Origin: Bacteroidota bacterium
Lineage (GTDB): Bacteria > Bacteroidota > Bacteroidia > Chitinophagales > Chitinophagaceae
Direction: 5' to 3'
DNA: 64,000 nucleotides
Assembly (NCBI GenBank): GCA_016711825.1
Contig: JADJSG010000007.1
Location: 248,001 to 312,000, forward strand
Shown: piece by piece, positions 9,117 to 19,324 of the stretch
Layout of the letters: the number at the start of each line of letters is the position of its first letter
Numbering within the stretch: position 1 is the first letter of the stretch
The notes under the pieces: model-generated
The model's input: the letters and a program-made list of their open reading frames with translations, nothing else
The model's database searches: none
Told to the model about the DNA's origin: nothing
Made by a program: the position numbers and the translations under genes

Positions 9117-10346
9117 ATGAAAGGCAAGAAAATTCTTATTGGTATTACAGGTAGTATTGCAGCATACAAAATTCCCTTGTTGGTACGTATACTGATAAAA
9201 TCTGGTGCCGAAGTAAAAATTGTGATGACCCCAAGTGCTGCCACCTTTGTATCCCCCCTGGTATTAAGCACATTATCGAAAAATGAAGTAGTGATTGAAA
9301 TGGCGAATCAACATACCTGGGCTAATCATGTGATGTTGGGTAGATGGGCTGATGTGATGTTGATAGCACCCGCTTCAAGCAATACCATTGCTAAAATGGC
9401 GCATGGTTTATGCGACAATATATTATTGGCTGTCTATTTATCTGCAACTTGTGCAGTTTTTATAGCACCCGCGATGGATGAAGACATGTGGCATCATGCC
9501 TCTTTGCAAAATAACCTTAATTTATTAAACACCTATGGCAACCAGATCATTGCCGCACAGCATGGCGAACTTGCCAGTGGATTAACAGGTATGGGACGTA
9601 TGGCTGAACCCGAAGAAATAGCCGAACGATTAAAACAATTTCTTTTAGATCAAACACAAGATGTGAATACATCTGCACAAGAAAAAAAAGAACCACGCCT
9701 AGCCCATAAAAAAGCCCTGGTAACTGCAGGTCCTACATATGAATACATTGACCCTGTGCGATTTATTGGCAATATTAGCAGTGGTAAAATGGGTATAGCA
9801 ATAGCCGAAGCCTTAGCCGATGAAGGTTGTGAAGTCACTTTAGTGCTTGGTCCCTCTTCACTTAGCACCCAACATGCCCATATCAAGGTGATACCGGTGA
9901 TGTCTGCCCAGCAAATGTATGAAGCTTGTGTAAATTGTTTTCACCAAATGGATATAGCTGTAATGGCTGCCGCTGTAGCTGATTATACACCCGCAACAGT
10001 GTCCGAGATCAAAACAAAAAAATCAAGCGAGCTGCTTACCCTTCAATTCATCAAAACAAAAGATATTTTAAAACATTTAGGAGAAAACAAAGCCTCACAT
10101 CAAACCCTGATTGGGTTTGCCCTTGAAAGTGATAATGAAAAAAACTATGCTTTAAAAAAATTAAAAGAAAAAAATGCCGATGCCATTGTGCTCAATTCCC
10201 TCAAAGATACAGGTGCTGGATTTATGCATGATACCAATAAAATAACTATATTTGATAAATCAGGCAATGAAACAGAATATGCCCTCAAAAGCAAAACAGC
10301 TGTAGCCAAAGACATTGTTCAAAAAATTATAGATTTACAATCATGA
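9117..10346 (+). CDS. coaBC: Phosphopantothenoylcysteine decarboxylase / phosphopantothenate-cysteine ligase
   Basis: A bifunctional CoA-pathway enzyme of 409 residues. The N-terminal flavoprotein CoaC domain (about 1-180) has GITGSIAAYK, the active-site region HVMLGRWAD, PASSNTIAKMAHG and APAMDEDMW, the last in place of the common PAMN motif. The C-terminal CoaB domain (about 190-405) begins with VTAGPTYEYIDPVRFIGN-ISSGKMG and has AAVADYTP and the KTKDIL/GFALE elements. It overlaps porD by four bases (ATGA). A weak -7-like CATCTTTG lies just before the start. Confidence 0.95.
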   Translation: MKGKKILIGITGSIAAYKIPLLVRILIKSGAEVKIVMTPSAATFVSPLVLSTLSKNEVVIEMANQHTWANHVMLGRWADVMLIAPASSNTIAKMAHGLCDNILLAVYLSATCAVFIAPAMDEDMWHHASLQNNLNLLNTYGNQIIAAQHGELASGLTGMGRMAEPEEIAERLKQFLLDQTQDVNTSAQEKKEPRLAHKKALVTAGPTYEYIDPVRFIGNISSGKMGIAIAEALADEGCEVTLVLGPSSLSTQHAHIKVIPVMSAQQMYEACVNCFHQMDIAVMAAAVADYTPATVSEIKTKKSSELLTLQFIKTKDILKHLGENKASHQTLIGFALESDNEKNYALKKLKEKNADAIVLNSLKDTGAGFMHDTNKITIFDKSGNETEYALKSKTAVAKDIVQKIIDLQS

Positions 10347-11263
10347 AAAAAATACTTTTAATTATTGGATATTTTGTAAACATTGGCACCGCCTGGGCCC
10401 AGGAGCTCAACTGCAAAACCACGGTTATCGCTGAACAAATACAAGGCACCGATCCGAAAGTATTTAAAACAATGGAACAGTCGATTACCGAATTTGTGAA
10501 TACACGCAAATGGGGTTCAGATAATTTTGAACCCAAAGAAAAAATCGAATGTGTATTTACTATTATCATCAACAAACAAATTGAAGGCGTAGAAGGTGGT
10601 TATTTAGGACGTCTTTCTATTCAGGCAACCCGACCTGTATATAATACTACCTATTTTACCAATACTGTTAATTTTGTAGACAAAGATGTGGCTTTCAAAT
10701 ACATCCAATTTCAACCAATAGAATTTAACGACAATAGGGTTTCTGGCAATGATGCCCTTATTTCAAACCTTCCCGCTTTAATTTCCTATTATGCCTATAT
10801 TATTTTAGGACTCGATTATGATAGTTATGCATTAAAAAGTGGTACTGAATTTTACAATAAAGCCCTCAATATTGTAAATAATGCCCCGGAAAATAAATCA
10901 ATTGTTGGCTGGAAAGCCACCGAAAGTCAAAGAAATCGTTTTTGGCTTTCAGACCAAATGACTAATAATCGATTTGTAGGCATGAGAGAAGTCATTTATA
11001 AGTATCATCGTCTGGGCTTAGACATGCTAAGTATTGATGAAGAAAGTGCTAGAAACACCATCAATGCTGCATTTAACAGTTTGAAACAAATCAACCTTGA
11101 CAACCCTTCCTCGATGTTTATGCAATTTTTCTTTAATGCTAAAAGTGAAGAAGTCCTTAATTTTTTAGCGAAAACACCTACCCAGGATAAACAAAAATTG
11201 GTGCCTATCTTATCAGCCCTTGATGTAAGCAATGCAAATAAATATGCTGAATTACTCCGTTAA
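10343..11263 (+). CDS. porD: T9SS protein PorD (DUF4835)
   Basis: A secreted protein of 306 residues with a Sec signal peptide ending near AWAQ. The mature start ELNCKTTVIAEQIQGTDPKVFKTMEQSI and the later blocks KIECVFTIIINK, LIDYYAY-like LISYYAYIILGLDYDSYA and GWKATESQRNRFWL are those of the DUF4835/PorD family. PorD is linked to the type IX secretion system of Bacteroidota, and several predicted T9SS clients are encoded in this window. It is translationally coupled to coaBC and overlaps the next small lipoprotein gene. Confidence 0.85.
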   Translation: MKKILLIIGYFVNIGTAWAQELNCKTTVIAEQIQGTDPKVFKTMEQSITEFVNTRKWGSDNFEPKEKIECVFTIIINKQIEGVEGGYLGRLSIQATRPVYNTTYFTNTVNFVDKDVAFKYIQFQPIEFNDNRVSGNDALISNLPALISYYAYIILGLDYDSYALKSGTEFYNKALNIVNNAPENKSIVGWKATESQRNRFWLSDQMTNNRFVGMREVIYKYHRLGLDMLSIDEESARNTINAAFNSLKQINLDNPSSMFMQFFFNAKSEEVLNFLAKTPTQDKQKLVPILSALDVSNANKYAELLR

Positions 11264-11597
11264 TAAAATACTTTTATTGGTATTGTCTATTTGTTGGCTA
11301 TCATGCCACGAAAAAGCTTATTTACCTATCGGCACCATGAGTAAAATATTACTCAAAATGCATTTAGCTGAAGGATATGCGCAAGTATTGCCCAAAGAAC
11401 TCAATAGCACTGTATATAAAAATGAAGATAGCTTATTAAAATATGATGCTATGATTTTAAAGGAATTTAAGTTATCAAAACAAGATTTTCAATACAATTT
11501 GAATTATTACAAACAACATCCTGAATTGTTAGATTCGGTGTATCAGATTATACTATCGGATATTGCTATTTTACAAGCCAAAAACAATAAAAAATAA
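11244..11597 (+). CDS. Small lipoprotein, DUF4296 family
   Basis: About 117 residues: a signal sequence ending in CWLSC, giving a lipidated Cys, then a helical domain with the DUF4296-like pattern of MSKILLKMHLAEGYAQ, a Y-D-x-I-L-K-type stretch and FQYNLNYYKQHPELLDSVYQII. The function of the family is unknown. I chose the internal ATG giving MLNYSVNKILLL because it yields a normal signal peptide; the reading frame is also open 12 bp further upstream. It overlaps the end of porD by 20 bp and is probably co-transcribed with coaBC-porD. Confidence 0.7.
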   Translation: MLNYSVNKILLLVLSICWLSCHEKAYLPIGTMSKILLKMHLAEGYAQVLPKELNSTVYKNEDSLLKYDAMILKEFKLSKQDFQYNLNYYKQHPELLDSVYQIILSDIAILQAKNNKK

Positions 11598-11674
11598 AAA
11601 AATCTTTAGGGCGTTCATGCATAAATTCATATTTTCGCATTCAAATTTTTAAAAGGTCATAATTAATATAAGAA

Positions 11675-12997
11675 ATGGGACAAATCAAAGAACAATTTTA
11701 CGAAATAGCTTCTAAAGCATCTGAAGAAATCAAAGGAATCTTAAAAGAACATGGAGAAACCGTCATAGATACTGTTACCTTAGCACAGGCGTATCAGGGC
11801 ATGAGAGGAATACTTGGATTAGTAACTGAAACTTCCTTGCTTGATTCAAACGAAGGGATTCGATTTAGAGGTTATTCAATTCCCGAATTAATTGAAAAAC
11901 TACCTAAAGCTGATGGTGGTACCCAACCATTACCAGAAGGCTTATTTCACTTAATGCTATTGGGAACGATTCCTACAGAGTCAGACGTAGAGCATGTTTC
12001 AGCAGTATTGGCTCGCCGATCGCATGTACCTAATTATGTTTTTGACGCCGTGGAAGCTTTGCCTTTGCATACACACCCCATGACACAGTTTAGCATTGCC
12101 ATTTTAGCTTTGCAAACTGAATCATTATTTGCAAAAGCCTATAAAGAAGGAATCAGTAAAAAAGAATATTGGAGTTATGTGTATGAAGATACCATGAACT
12201 TAATTGCCCGTTTGCCGCGTATTGCCGCGTATATTTTTCGCAGAAAATACAGAAATGGAGAACATATACAACCCAATGGCATGTTAGATTGGGCTGCAAA
12301 TTTTGCCCATATGCTGGGTTTTGAAGATGAAGGTTTTAGAGAGTTGATGCGTTTATATATGACGATACATGCCGATCATGAAGGAGGCAATGTTAGTGCT
12401 CATGCCACCCATTTGGTGGGTTCGGCTTTAAGCGACCCTTATTTGTCATTTGCTGCAGGTATGAATGGCCTTGCCGGACCATTACATGGTTTGGCCAATC
12501 AAGAAGTAATTCGTTGGATTGAAGAAATGAATGAACAACTCAACACAACCACCCCATCAAAAGAACAAATTGCTGAATATGTATTAAAAACATTGAAAGA
12601 AGGCAAAGTTGTTCCTGGTTATGGTCATGCCGTATTGCGTAAAACAGATCCACGCTTTATTGCACAAATGGAATTTGCTAAAAAATATTGTGCAGAGGAT
12701 GATTTGGTGCAAACCGTTTGGAAAATTTACGAAGTGGTGCCACCAATATTAGAAGGTACTGGAAAAATAAAAAATCCTTGGCCTAATGTTGATGCTCATT
12801 CGGGTGCTTTATTGAAACATTATGGTTTGGTTGAAGAAGATTTTTACACTGTGATGTTTGGTGTATCTCGTGCTTTAGGTGTGCTTGCCAGCTTATGTTG
12901 GGATCGTGTATATGGATTCCCATTAGAGAGACCAAAATCAGTGACTACCAATCAGGTAAAAAAATGGCTGAATAAAGAGATTCCTAATTTAGAGTAA
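11675..12997 (+). CDS. gltA: Citrate synthase
   Basis: Condenses oxaloacetate and acetyl-CoA in the TCA cycle. The protein has 440 residues and resembles the longer, mitochondrial-like class more than the E. coli hexameric class. Catalytic-site regions are visible: HADHEGGNVSAHATHLVGSAL (first His), GPLHGLANQ, GYGHAVLRKTDPR (second His and substrate Arg) and PNVDAHSG (catalytic Asp). It is a single gene, with a TATTTTCG -7-like string about 35 bp upstream. No terminator is obvious after it. Confidence 0.93.
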   Translation: MGQIKEQFYEIASKASEEIKGILKEHGETVIDTVTLAQAYQGMRGILGLVTETSLLDSNEGIRFRGYSIPELIEKLPKADGGTQPLPEGLFHLMLLGTIPTESDVEHVSAVLARRSHVPNYVFDAVEALPLHTHPMTQFSIAILALQTESLFAKAYKEGISKKEYWSYVYEDTMNLIARLPRIAAYIFRRKYRNGEHIQPNGMLDWAANFAHMLGFEDEGFRELMRLYMTIHADHEGGNVSAHATHLVGSALSDPYLSFAAGMNGLAGPLHGLANQEVIRWIEEMNEQLNTTTPSKEQIAEYVLKTLKEGKVVPGYGHAVLRKTDPRFIAQMEFAKKYCAEDDLVQTVWKIYEVVPPILEGTGKIKNPWPNVDAHSGALLKHYGLVEEDFYTVMFGVSRALGVLASLCWDRVYGFPLERPKSVTTNQVKKWLNKEIPNLE

Positions 12998-13361
12998 GTT
13001 TAATTATTACCGAATATATAAATGTTGACCACTTTTAGGACAAATAATCTTAAAGGGTTCTTGGGCTTGCTTATTAGTAAAAAAGCATTTGAATTTAGTT
13101 TGCTTATTAATGCAGTAAATATTGATTTTCATAGTATCAATGGTAAATGTATTTGCTATTATCTGATGTAAGAAAAAACCTTATTTCGCTCATCATTTAT
13201 CCAATTTGTGTAACAGCAAGATTTTTTTATAAACCCTAATCAGTGAAACAGCATCTATTACGTTGCGGGCAAAATGAACTATTTAAAAGCTTCAATACCC
13301 ACTTTCCATTTTCTGGATTTTAAAGTAAATAAGCATAACCATTCGTTTAGGATAAGAGATC
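12998..13361. other. Gene-free gap of 364 bp after gltA
   Basis: A-T-rich sequence with no sustained open frame, no clear terminator and no repeat recognisable elsewhere in the window. It lies between convergent genes. Confidence 0.6.
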
Positions 13362-15146
13362 TTATTGGTATATTTTTTCTACCAATACCCCATATTTTTC
13401 CATGATTTTTTTTCGTTTCAATTTCATAGTGGCTGTGAGTTCACCGCCTTCTATTGTCCACTCTGAGGGTACTAACTGAAATTTTTTAACTTGCTCATGG
13501 GCCGAAAATAATTTGTTATAGGTATCTAATTCCTTTCTAATGAGTTTTAATACATCTTTATCATTCGCGATATCTACATTATTATCGATCCTAACGCCAA
13601 GTTGTGAAAAATAATCTTTAATTTTATCTTTAGCAGGTACTACTAATGCACCCGCAAACTTTTCATTTTGCCCCACCACCATGATTTGTTCAATATAGGG
13701 AGATTCCTTCATTTTGTTTTCAATAGGTAATGGAGCCACATATTTGCCTCCCGAAATTTTAAAGATTTCTTTTTTTCGATCGGTTATTTTTAAAAACTTT
13801 TGATCAAGCAACACGCCGATATCGCCTGTATAAAACCAGCCATCTTTAATCACTTCATTGGTTAATTCATCATGTTTGTAATAACCCATCATTACATTCG
13901 GACCTTTGCATATGATTTCTCCATCTTCTCCAAGTTTTACTTCAATATCTTTAATGATAGTCCCTACGGTTCCAAACATCCGGTTGGCTTCTTGAAAACG
14001 GTTCACACTAATCACTGGCGAAGTTTCAGTGAGTCCATAACCTTCCATAACAATGATTTGAGCCGCAGTAAACAACCTCAGTAATTTCACCTGGCAGGCA
14101 GCCGAACCTGTTACAATGGCTTTTATTTTACCTCCAATTGCTTCTCTCCATTTTTTAAAAACTAAAAAATCTGCAATGGCTAATTGAATATTATAAGACA
14201 ATGATTTTTTTTTGCCAATTTCAAATTGCATGGCGATAGACACAGCCCAATCAAATATTTTTCGTTTCATCCCTTGCAATTCACTTCCTTTGGCATCTAT
14301 CTTTTCATACACTTTTTCTAATAATCGGGGTACGGTTGTAAATACAACGGGTTTTACCTCTCGTAAATTGGGTCCTATAGTTTCCATACCTTCAGCAAAA
14401 TAAACAGAAATGCCTTTGCATATATATATATACATAACAGTACGTTCAAAAATATGATTTAAGGGTAAAAAACTAAGAGCGTTTTCATCACTATTGCAAA
14501 AATTAAAACATTCCATACAACTTTTTACATTGCTCACAATATTATGATGTGAAAGCATCACCCCTTTCGGATTTCCTGTTGTACCAGATGTATAGATGAT
14601 GGTTGCTAAATGTTCAGGCTTTACTGTTGTTTTAATATGCTCTATTTGTTTAATTTCTGATTCAGTAGGTGTTTGTAACAATTCAGTCCAGTGAGCTACA
14701 CCCTCAATTTCATCAAAGCTATAAATATGTTTTAGTGTGGGTACCTGATCTTTAATTTTTTCAATCTTTTTATAAATGGCTTTATCAGAAATAAACAATA
14801 TGGAAATTTGCGCTTCATTTAAAATATACTGCCATTCCATTTCTGTGATAGACGGATAGATGGGCACTAATACTGCACCTGTAATCTGGGTGGCAAAATC
14901 AGTGATAATCCATTCAGGTCTATTGTTTGATATTACAGCTATTTTATCTTGATTCTCAGGAGTCATATCCTTACCACTTAAGCCAAGTCTTAAAAACGTA
15001 GCTGCCAGCTGATAAGCAACCTCTTTCACTTGTGTGGATACATAAGGAGTCCAAAGGCCATTTTTTTTAGCATATAACATCCCTTTTTCTGGGTAAATGT
15101 TAACATACTTATCAAACAAGTCAAAAAGCCTATAAATATTCTCCAT
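13362..15146 (-). CDS. Long-chain fatty acid-CoA ligase (AMP-forming)
   Basis: An adenylate-forming enzyme of 594 residues that activates fatty acids as acyl-AMP and then acyl-CoA. Motifs in order are IIYTSGTTGNPKGVMLSHHN (P-loop-like A3), FLPLNHIFERTVMY, VVFTTVPRLLEKVYEK, MEGYGLTETSPVIS (A5), DGWFYTGDIG (A7) and ITDRKKEIFKISGGKYVAP (A8), with a C-terminal lysine region TMKLKRKKIMEKY. It matches the long FadD/FAA-like group with an internal helical insertion. It is 22 bp downstream of the TPR gene on the same strand, so the two are probably one operon. Confidence 0.88.
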   Translation of the reverse strand: MENIYRLFDLFDKYVNIYPEKGMLYAKKNGLWTPYVSTQVKEVAYQLAATFLRLGLSGKDMTPENQDKIAVISNNRPEWIITDFATQITGAVLVPIYPSITEMEWQYILNEAQISILFISDKAIYKKIEKIKDQVPTLKHIYSFDEIEGVAHWTELLQTPTESEIKQIEHIKTTVKPEHLATIIYTSGTTGNPKGVMLSHHNIVSNVKSCMECFNFCNSDENALSFLPLNHIFERTVMYIYICKGISVYFAEGMETIGPNLREVKPVVFTTVPRLLEKVYEKIDAKGSELQGMKRKIFDWAVSIAMQFEIGKKKSLSYNIQLAIADFLVFKKWREAIGGKIKAIVTGSAACQVKLLRLFTAAQIIVMEGYGLTETSPVISVNRFQEANRMFGTVGTIIKDIEVKLGEDGEIICKGPNVMMGYYKHDELTNEVIKDGWFYTGDIGVLLDQKFLKITDRKKEIFKISGGKYVAPLPIENKMKESPYIEQIMVVGQNEKFAGALVVPAKDKIKDYFSQLGVRIDNNVDIANDKDVLKLIRKELDTYNKLFSAHEQVKKFQLVPSEWTIEGGELTATMKLKRKKIMEKYGVLVEKIYQ

Positions 15147-15168
15147 GTGATAATGTTGTGGTTACAGA

Positions 15169-16218
15169 TTAATTGATGTGGTAATATTGATTTTCTTTAG
15201 GTACAAATTTATTATTTCTAAAATAGGTATCAAATGAGTTCATAGCAGTTGCATTTTTTTGCGTCCATTGTTTAAAGATAATACTATTATCAAGTTTTCC
15301 AAATAACCACTGATTGTAACATTCAAAATGCCCATTTAATAGTAATTTTTGTTGATAATCAATGAGAGCCAAAGGGTATCTAATCGCATAGGTTTTATTC
15401 CAAGCTGCCAAAAACCGAAATCGAAGCTGTGATAAATTTTCTGTATTGATTCCGCCCGTTACAACCGTACGTATATTGTCAAAAATTTGCATACAGGCCC
15501 CTTCAAAGTTTGTAGGGTTTTCAAAGCGATTTACCTTGCCTTCAAGAGCTGTATTGCTTAAATCGGCGATTAAATATTTATAACTTTCAAAAACTATTTT
15601 TTTGATCTCTTCTGTTTTACTTGAAAAACTTTCCATATTAACAAACGACTCCCCATACAGGATGGCCCATAAATATTGTTTTGTAAAAAAATACACTTTG
15701 GCTAAGTTATAATAGTTTGTATGAAATGTAGGTGCAAACTCAATGCCCTTCTCCCATGTTTTAGAAGCGGTTTCGTATTTTTTTTCCTGAGTATATATTT
15801 CTCCCTTTTCAGCATACAAGGCCCCTGCATGTGGAAATTTTTCAATCCCATTGTTGATTGCATTTTTGGCATCGTCTGTTTTTTTCAATGCTCGATAGAT
15901 ACGACTCGCTACTTGAAAGCATTCTTCATCAGCATCATTTCTTTTCAATAAAGGACTAATCATTTTTTCACCTTTGAGCAAATCACCCTGCATATAATAG
16001 GCATGGGCCAACTCACGTCTAAAAACTAAATTGTCGGGTTCTATATTGATTGCCTGGTTGTATACCATAATGGCATTGGCCAAATCAGACTTTTGAACAT
16101 ACATCCTCGCTTGCATATACAACTCATTACCTTCAGTTGTTTTAGGTTGTTGTGGTTGGGCATGACTAATATAAAAACCAATAATTAGAACGGATAATAT
16201 GAATAGGGATTTTTTCAT
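15169..16218 (-). CDS. Secreted TPR-repeat protein
   Basis: A periplasmic protein of 349 residues. The start MKKSLFILSV gives a signal peptide ending near SHAQ; the frame is open further upstream but the extension is not signal-like. At least four TPR motifs lie in residues 25-190, for example ANAIMVYNQAINIEPDNLVFRREL, AHAYYMQGDLLKGEKMIS, ALYAEKGEIYTQEKKYETAS and YYNLAKVYFFTKQYLWAI. The C-terminal 150 residues are not repeat-like and I do not recognise them. It probably shares a transcript with the downstream acyl-CoA synthetase gene. Confidence 0.65.
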   Translation of the reverse strand: MKKSLFILSVLIIGFYISHAQPQQPKTTEGNELYMQARMYVQKSDLANAIMVYNQAINIEPDNLVFRRELAHAYYMQGDLLKGEKMISPLLKRNDADEECFQVASRIYRALKKTDDAKNAINNGIEKFPHAGALYAEKGEIYTQEKKYETASKTWEKGIEFAPTFHTNYYNLAKVYFFTKQYLWAILYGESFVNMESFSSKTEEIKKIVFESYKYLIADLSNTALEGKVNRFENPTNFEGACMQIFDNIRTVVTGGINTENLSQLRFRFLAAWNKTYAIRYPLALIDYQQKLLLNGHFECYNQWLFGKLDNSIIFKQWTQKNATAMNSFDTYFRNNKFVPKENQYYHIN

Positions 16219-16396
16219 TTGAATCTCACAAAAATAATAGAGAATTTGTATTTTAAACAAATTAAAATAGCAATTGAAGGGAGGCTTCTAATAAGCCATT
16301 TTTAAACGCTTGATTTACAAGCTAAAAGGTAAAAAAGTTTTATTTGGTAATTATTTTATATACTTGCAAAACTTTTTAACCTTATTATCCATCAGA

Positions 16397-18985
16397 ATGG
16401 CAAAAAACTTATTGATTGTAGAAAGTCCTGCAAAAGCGAAAACGATAGAGAAGATACTTGGGGCTGATTTTCAGGTTAAGTCTTGCTTTGGCCATATTCG
16501 TGATCTTGAAAAAGACGAAATGGGTATCGATATCCAAAACAATTTCGCTCCTTCCTATAAAATTTCAGACGATAAAGTGAAGGTCGTAAACGAATTAAGA
16601 CAATTGGCTAAAAAATCGGAAGAAGTTTGGCTCGCATCGGATGAGGACCGTGAGGGTGAAGCTATATCATGGCATTTATGTGAGGTGTTGGGGTTAAATC
16701 CCACCAAAACAAAACGCATTGTTTTTCATGAAATTACAAAAACAGCGATACAAAAAGCAGTTGAAAATCCACGTACCGTTAATATGGATTTGGTCAATGC
16801 ACAACAAGCTCGTAGAATACTAGACCGAATAGTAGGGTTTGAACTGTCACCAGTACTTTGGCGTAAAATCAGCCGTAGTAATTCACTTTCTGCTGGTAGA
16901 GTACAATCGGTAGCCGTACGATTAATTGTGGAGCGTGAACGTGAAATAAACAATTTTGAATCTGTAAGTACTTTCAAAATTGAAGCACAGTTTAATGCAA
17001 AAGACATCAACCAGAAAGACGTTTCTTTTAAAGCAGAATACGATAAAAAAATTGCAGACATCGCAGGAGCCAATACCTTTCTAAAAAATTGTATCGGTGC
17101 AGCCTATTCTGTAGAAGATATCATCGTAAAGCCAGCACGCAAATCACCTTCTGCACCTTTTACCACCTCTACCTTGCAACAAGAAGCAAGTCGAAAATTA
17201 GGATATTCAGTGTCTCGTACGATGCAGATAGCCCAACGATTATATGAAAGTGGGATGATCACCTATATGCGTACTGATGCGGTGAATTTATCCGAGCAGG
17301 CATTGGGCAATATTAAATCGGCTATTGAAAAAAATTATGGCCCACAATACCATCAAAAAAGAAATTTTAAAAATAAAAATGAAAATGCCCAGGAGGCCCA
17401 TGAAGCAATCAGACCTACGAATATGGATGATCGTGAAGTAGACAATAGCGAGCTACAACGATTATACGATTTAATATGGAAACGCACCATGGCAAGTCAA
17501 ATGGCCGATGCTGAACTCGAAAAGACAGTTGCCAAAATCAATATTTCTACCCAACCCGAAAAACTAACAGCGAGTGGTGAGGTACTTAAGTTTGATGGTT
17601 TTTTGAAACTTTATATGGAGGGTAAAGATGATGAGGAAAATGATGATGAACAACAAGAAGGTATGTTACCATTGTTACGTGTCAATCAATCGCTTGATAT
17701 TCAAAAAATGACTGCGACGGAAAGATTTTCACGTGCAAACCCTCGTTATACTGAGGCCTCATTGGTAAAAAAACTGGAAGAATTAGGTATTGGCCGACCT
17801 TCTACTTATGCGCCTACCATAAGCACCATTCAAAATAGAAATTATGTTGTAAAAAAAGATAAAGAAGGCGTACGCAGAGCTTTTCAAGTGCTGACCCTCA
17901 ATAACGATCAAATCGATACCCATACCGCAGAAGAAAATACAGGTGCCGAAAAAAGTAAATTATTCCCAACAGATTTGGGAATGGTGGTGACCGATTTTTT
18001 AAAACAACATTTCGCAACGGTCATGGATTACCATTTTACTGCGAAAATTGAAAACGAATTTGATGAAATTGCAAATGGTAATATGGAGTGGAACAAAATG
18101 TTGGCTGCTTTTTATACCCCTTTTCATCAATTAGTAGAAACCACCATGGAAACTGCTGAGCGTGCAAGTGGGGAAAGAGAGTTAGGCATAGAACCCCTTA
18201 CTGGCAAAAGAGTTATCGCTCGTATTGGTCGTTTTGGTCCAATGATACAAATTGGCGATACAGATAGTGAAGAAAAACCTCGATTTGCTACTTTAAGAAA
18301 TACCCAAAGCATTGAAACCATTACGTTTGAAGAAGCCTTAGAGTTATTTAAATTACCATTGACATTGGGCAGTTATGAGGGATTAGAAGTGAGTGTAAAT
18401 ATTGGTCGTTTTGGTCCTTATGTAAAACATGGTGAACAGTTTATATCATTGCCTAAAGGTGAGGAACCTTTGGGAGTAAGTCTTGAACGTGCCATTGAAG
18501 TGATACAAGGTAAACAAGTAGAGGATGCTGCAATTGCGCATTTTCAAGATAAACCCGTTACAAAAGGCAAAGGTCGCTTTGGTCCTTTTATCAAATGGAA
18601 TGAAATGTTTATCAATATTCCACGTGCGTACAATTTTGACACCCTTACGCCAAAAGATTGCGAAGAATTGATTTTGAAAAAAATAGAAAAGGAAGCCAAT
18701 CGATTTATACTGCAATTTCCAGAAGAAAAAATCACGGTTGAAAATGGCAGATGGGGCCCCTTTATCAAGTTTCAGAAAAAAATGCTCAAGTTGCTTTCAA
18801 AACCTGAAGGAGGGAAGTATACCTCAGAAGAGGCTGCTACCCTATCACTCGAGGATATTAAAAAAATGATAGAAACACAATTGCCAAACGCCTTTACCAA
18901 AAAAGCAAGTAATAAAAAAGCTGCCGCACCTAAAAAAGCTGCTGCTAAAAAGGCTGCACCCAAAAAAGCCGCTGCTAAAAAATAA
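16397..18985 (+). CDS. topA: DNA topoisomerase I with Lys/Ala-rich tail
   Basis: A type IA topoisomerase of 862 residues that relaxes negative supercoils. I use the internal ATG giving MAKNLLIVESPAKAKTIEK, the canonical TopA N terminus. The Toprim domain holds SDEDREGEAISWH, and the active Tyr is at residue 290 in MITYMRTDA. GRPSTYAPTI lies in the core. The C-terminal part has four GR(F/W)GP repeats (GRFGPMIQIG, GRFGPYVKHG, GRFGPFIKWN, GRWGPFIKFQ) instead of zinc fingers. It then ends in a histone H1-like tail of alternating KKA units, probably for nonspecific DNA binding. A TATACTTGC box about 30 bp upstream is a possible promoter. Confidence 0.95.
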   Translation: MAKNLLIVESPAKAKTIEKILGADFQVKSCFGHIRDLEKDEMGIDIQNNFAPSYKISDDKVKVVNELRQLAKKSEEVWLASDEDREGEAISWHLCEVLGLNPTKTKRIVFHEITKTAIQKAVENPRTVNMDLVNAQQARRILDRIVGFELSPVLWRKISRSNSLSAGRVQSVAVRLIVEREREINNFESVSTFKIEAQFNAKDINQKDVSFKAEYDKKIADIAGANTFLKNCIGAAYSVEDIIVKPARKSPSAPFTTSTLQQEASRKLGYSVSRTMQIAQRLYESGMITYMRTDAVNLSEQALGNIKSAIEKNYGPQYHQKRNFKNKNENAQEAHEAIRPTNMDDREVDNSELQRLYDLIWKRTMASQMADAELEKTVAKINISTQPEKLTASGEVLKFDGFLKLYMEGKDDEENDDEQQEGMLPLLRVNQSLDIQKMTATERFSRANPRYTEASLVKKLEELGIGRPSTYAPTISTIQNRNYVVKKDKEGVRRAFQVLTLNNDQIDTHTAEENTGAEKSKLFPTDLGMVVTDFLKQHFATVMDYHFTAKIENEFDEIANGNMEWNKMLAAFYTPFHQLVETTMETAERASGERELGIEPLTGKRVIARIGRFGPMIQIGDTDSEEKPRFATLRNTQSIETITFEEALELFKLPLTLGSYEGLEVSVNIGRFGPYVKHGEQFISLPKGEEPLGVSLERAIEVIQGKQVEDAAIAHFQDKPVTKGKGRFGPFIKWNEMFINIPRAYNFDTLTPKDCEELILKKIEKEANRFILQFPEEKITVENGRWGPFIKFQKKMLKLLSKPEGGKYTSEEAATLSLEDIKKMIETQLPNAFTKKASNKKAAAPKKAAAKKAAPKKAAAKK

Positions 18986-18993
18986 AAGTACTT

Positions 18994-19236
18994 ATGTCTT
19001 CACCCACAAGAGATAAAAACGATAAATATATCAATAGCATGAAGCATTATGTAGATATTGCGATGGGCTTATTATACCTGTTTATTAGTGTTTACATGCT
19101 TAAAATACCGACTTTGGCTGAACGCTATGGTGCAAGTGCCGTTTATATATTCATGGGCTTATTTAGCTTGTATGGGCTTTATCGTATTGGTCGTGGTATT
19201 GTAGCCCTGATGAAAATTATGAAACCACGACGTTAA
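18994..19236 (+). CDS. Small two-helix membrane protein
   Basis: Eighty residues with two hydrophobic segments (IAMGLLYLFISVYMLKI and AVYIFMGLFSLYGLYRI) flanked by charged ends, finishing MKIMKPRR. I do not recognise a named family. It begins eight bases after the topA stop and is likely co-transcribed with topA. Confidence 0.6.
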   Translation: MSSPTRDKNDKYINSMKHYVDIAMGLLYLFISVYMLKIPTLAERYGASAVYIFMGLFSLYGLYRIGRGIVALMKIMKPRR

Positions 19237-19324
19237 TCAAATGGTGTTTGTAATTTTCATGCTGCTTTTGAATAGCTGTATATTTCAGTTCGGGATTCCA
19301 TAAATTTGGTATTACTTTTACACC

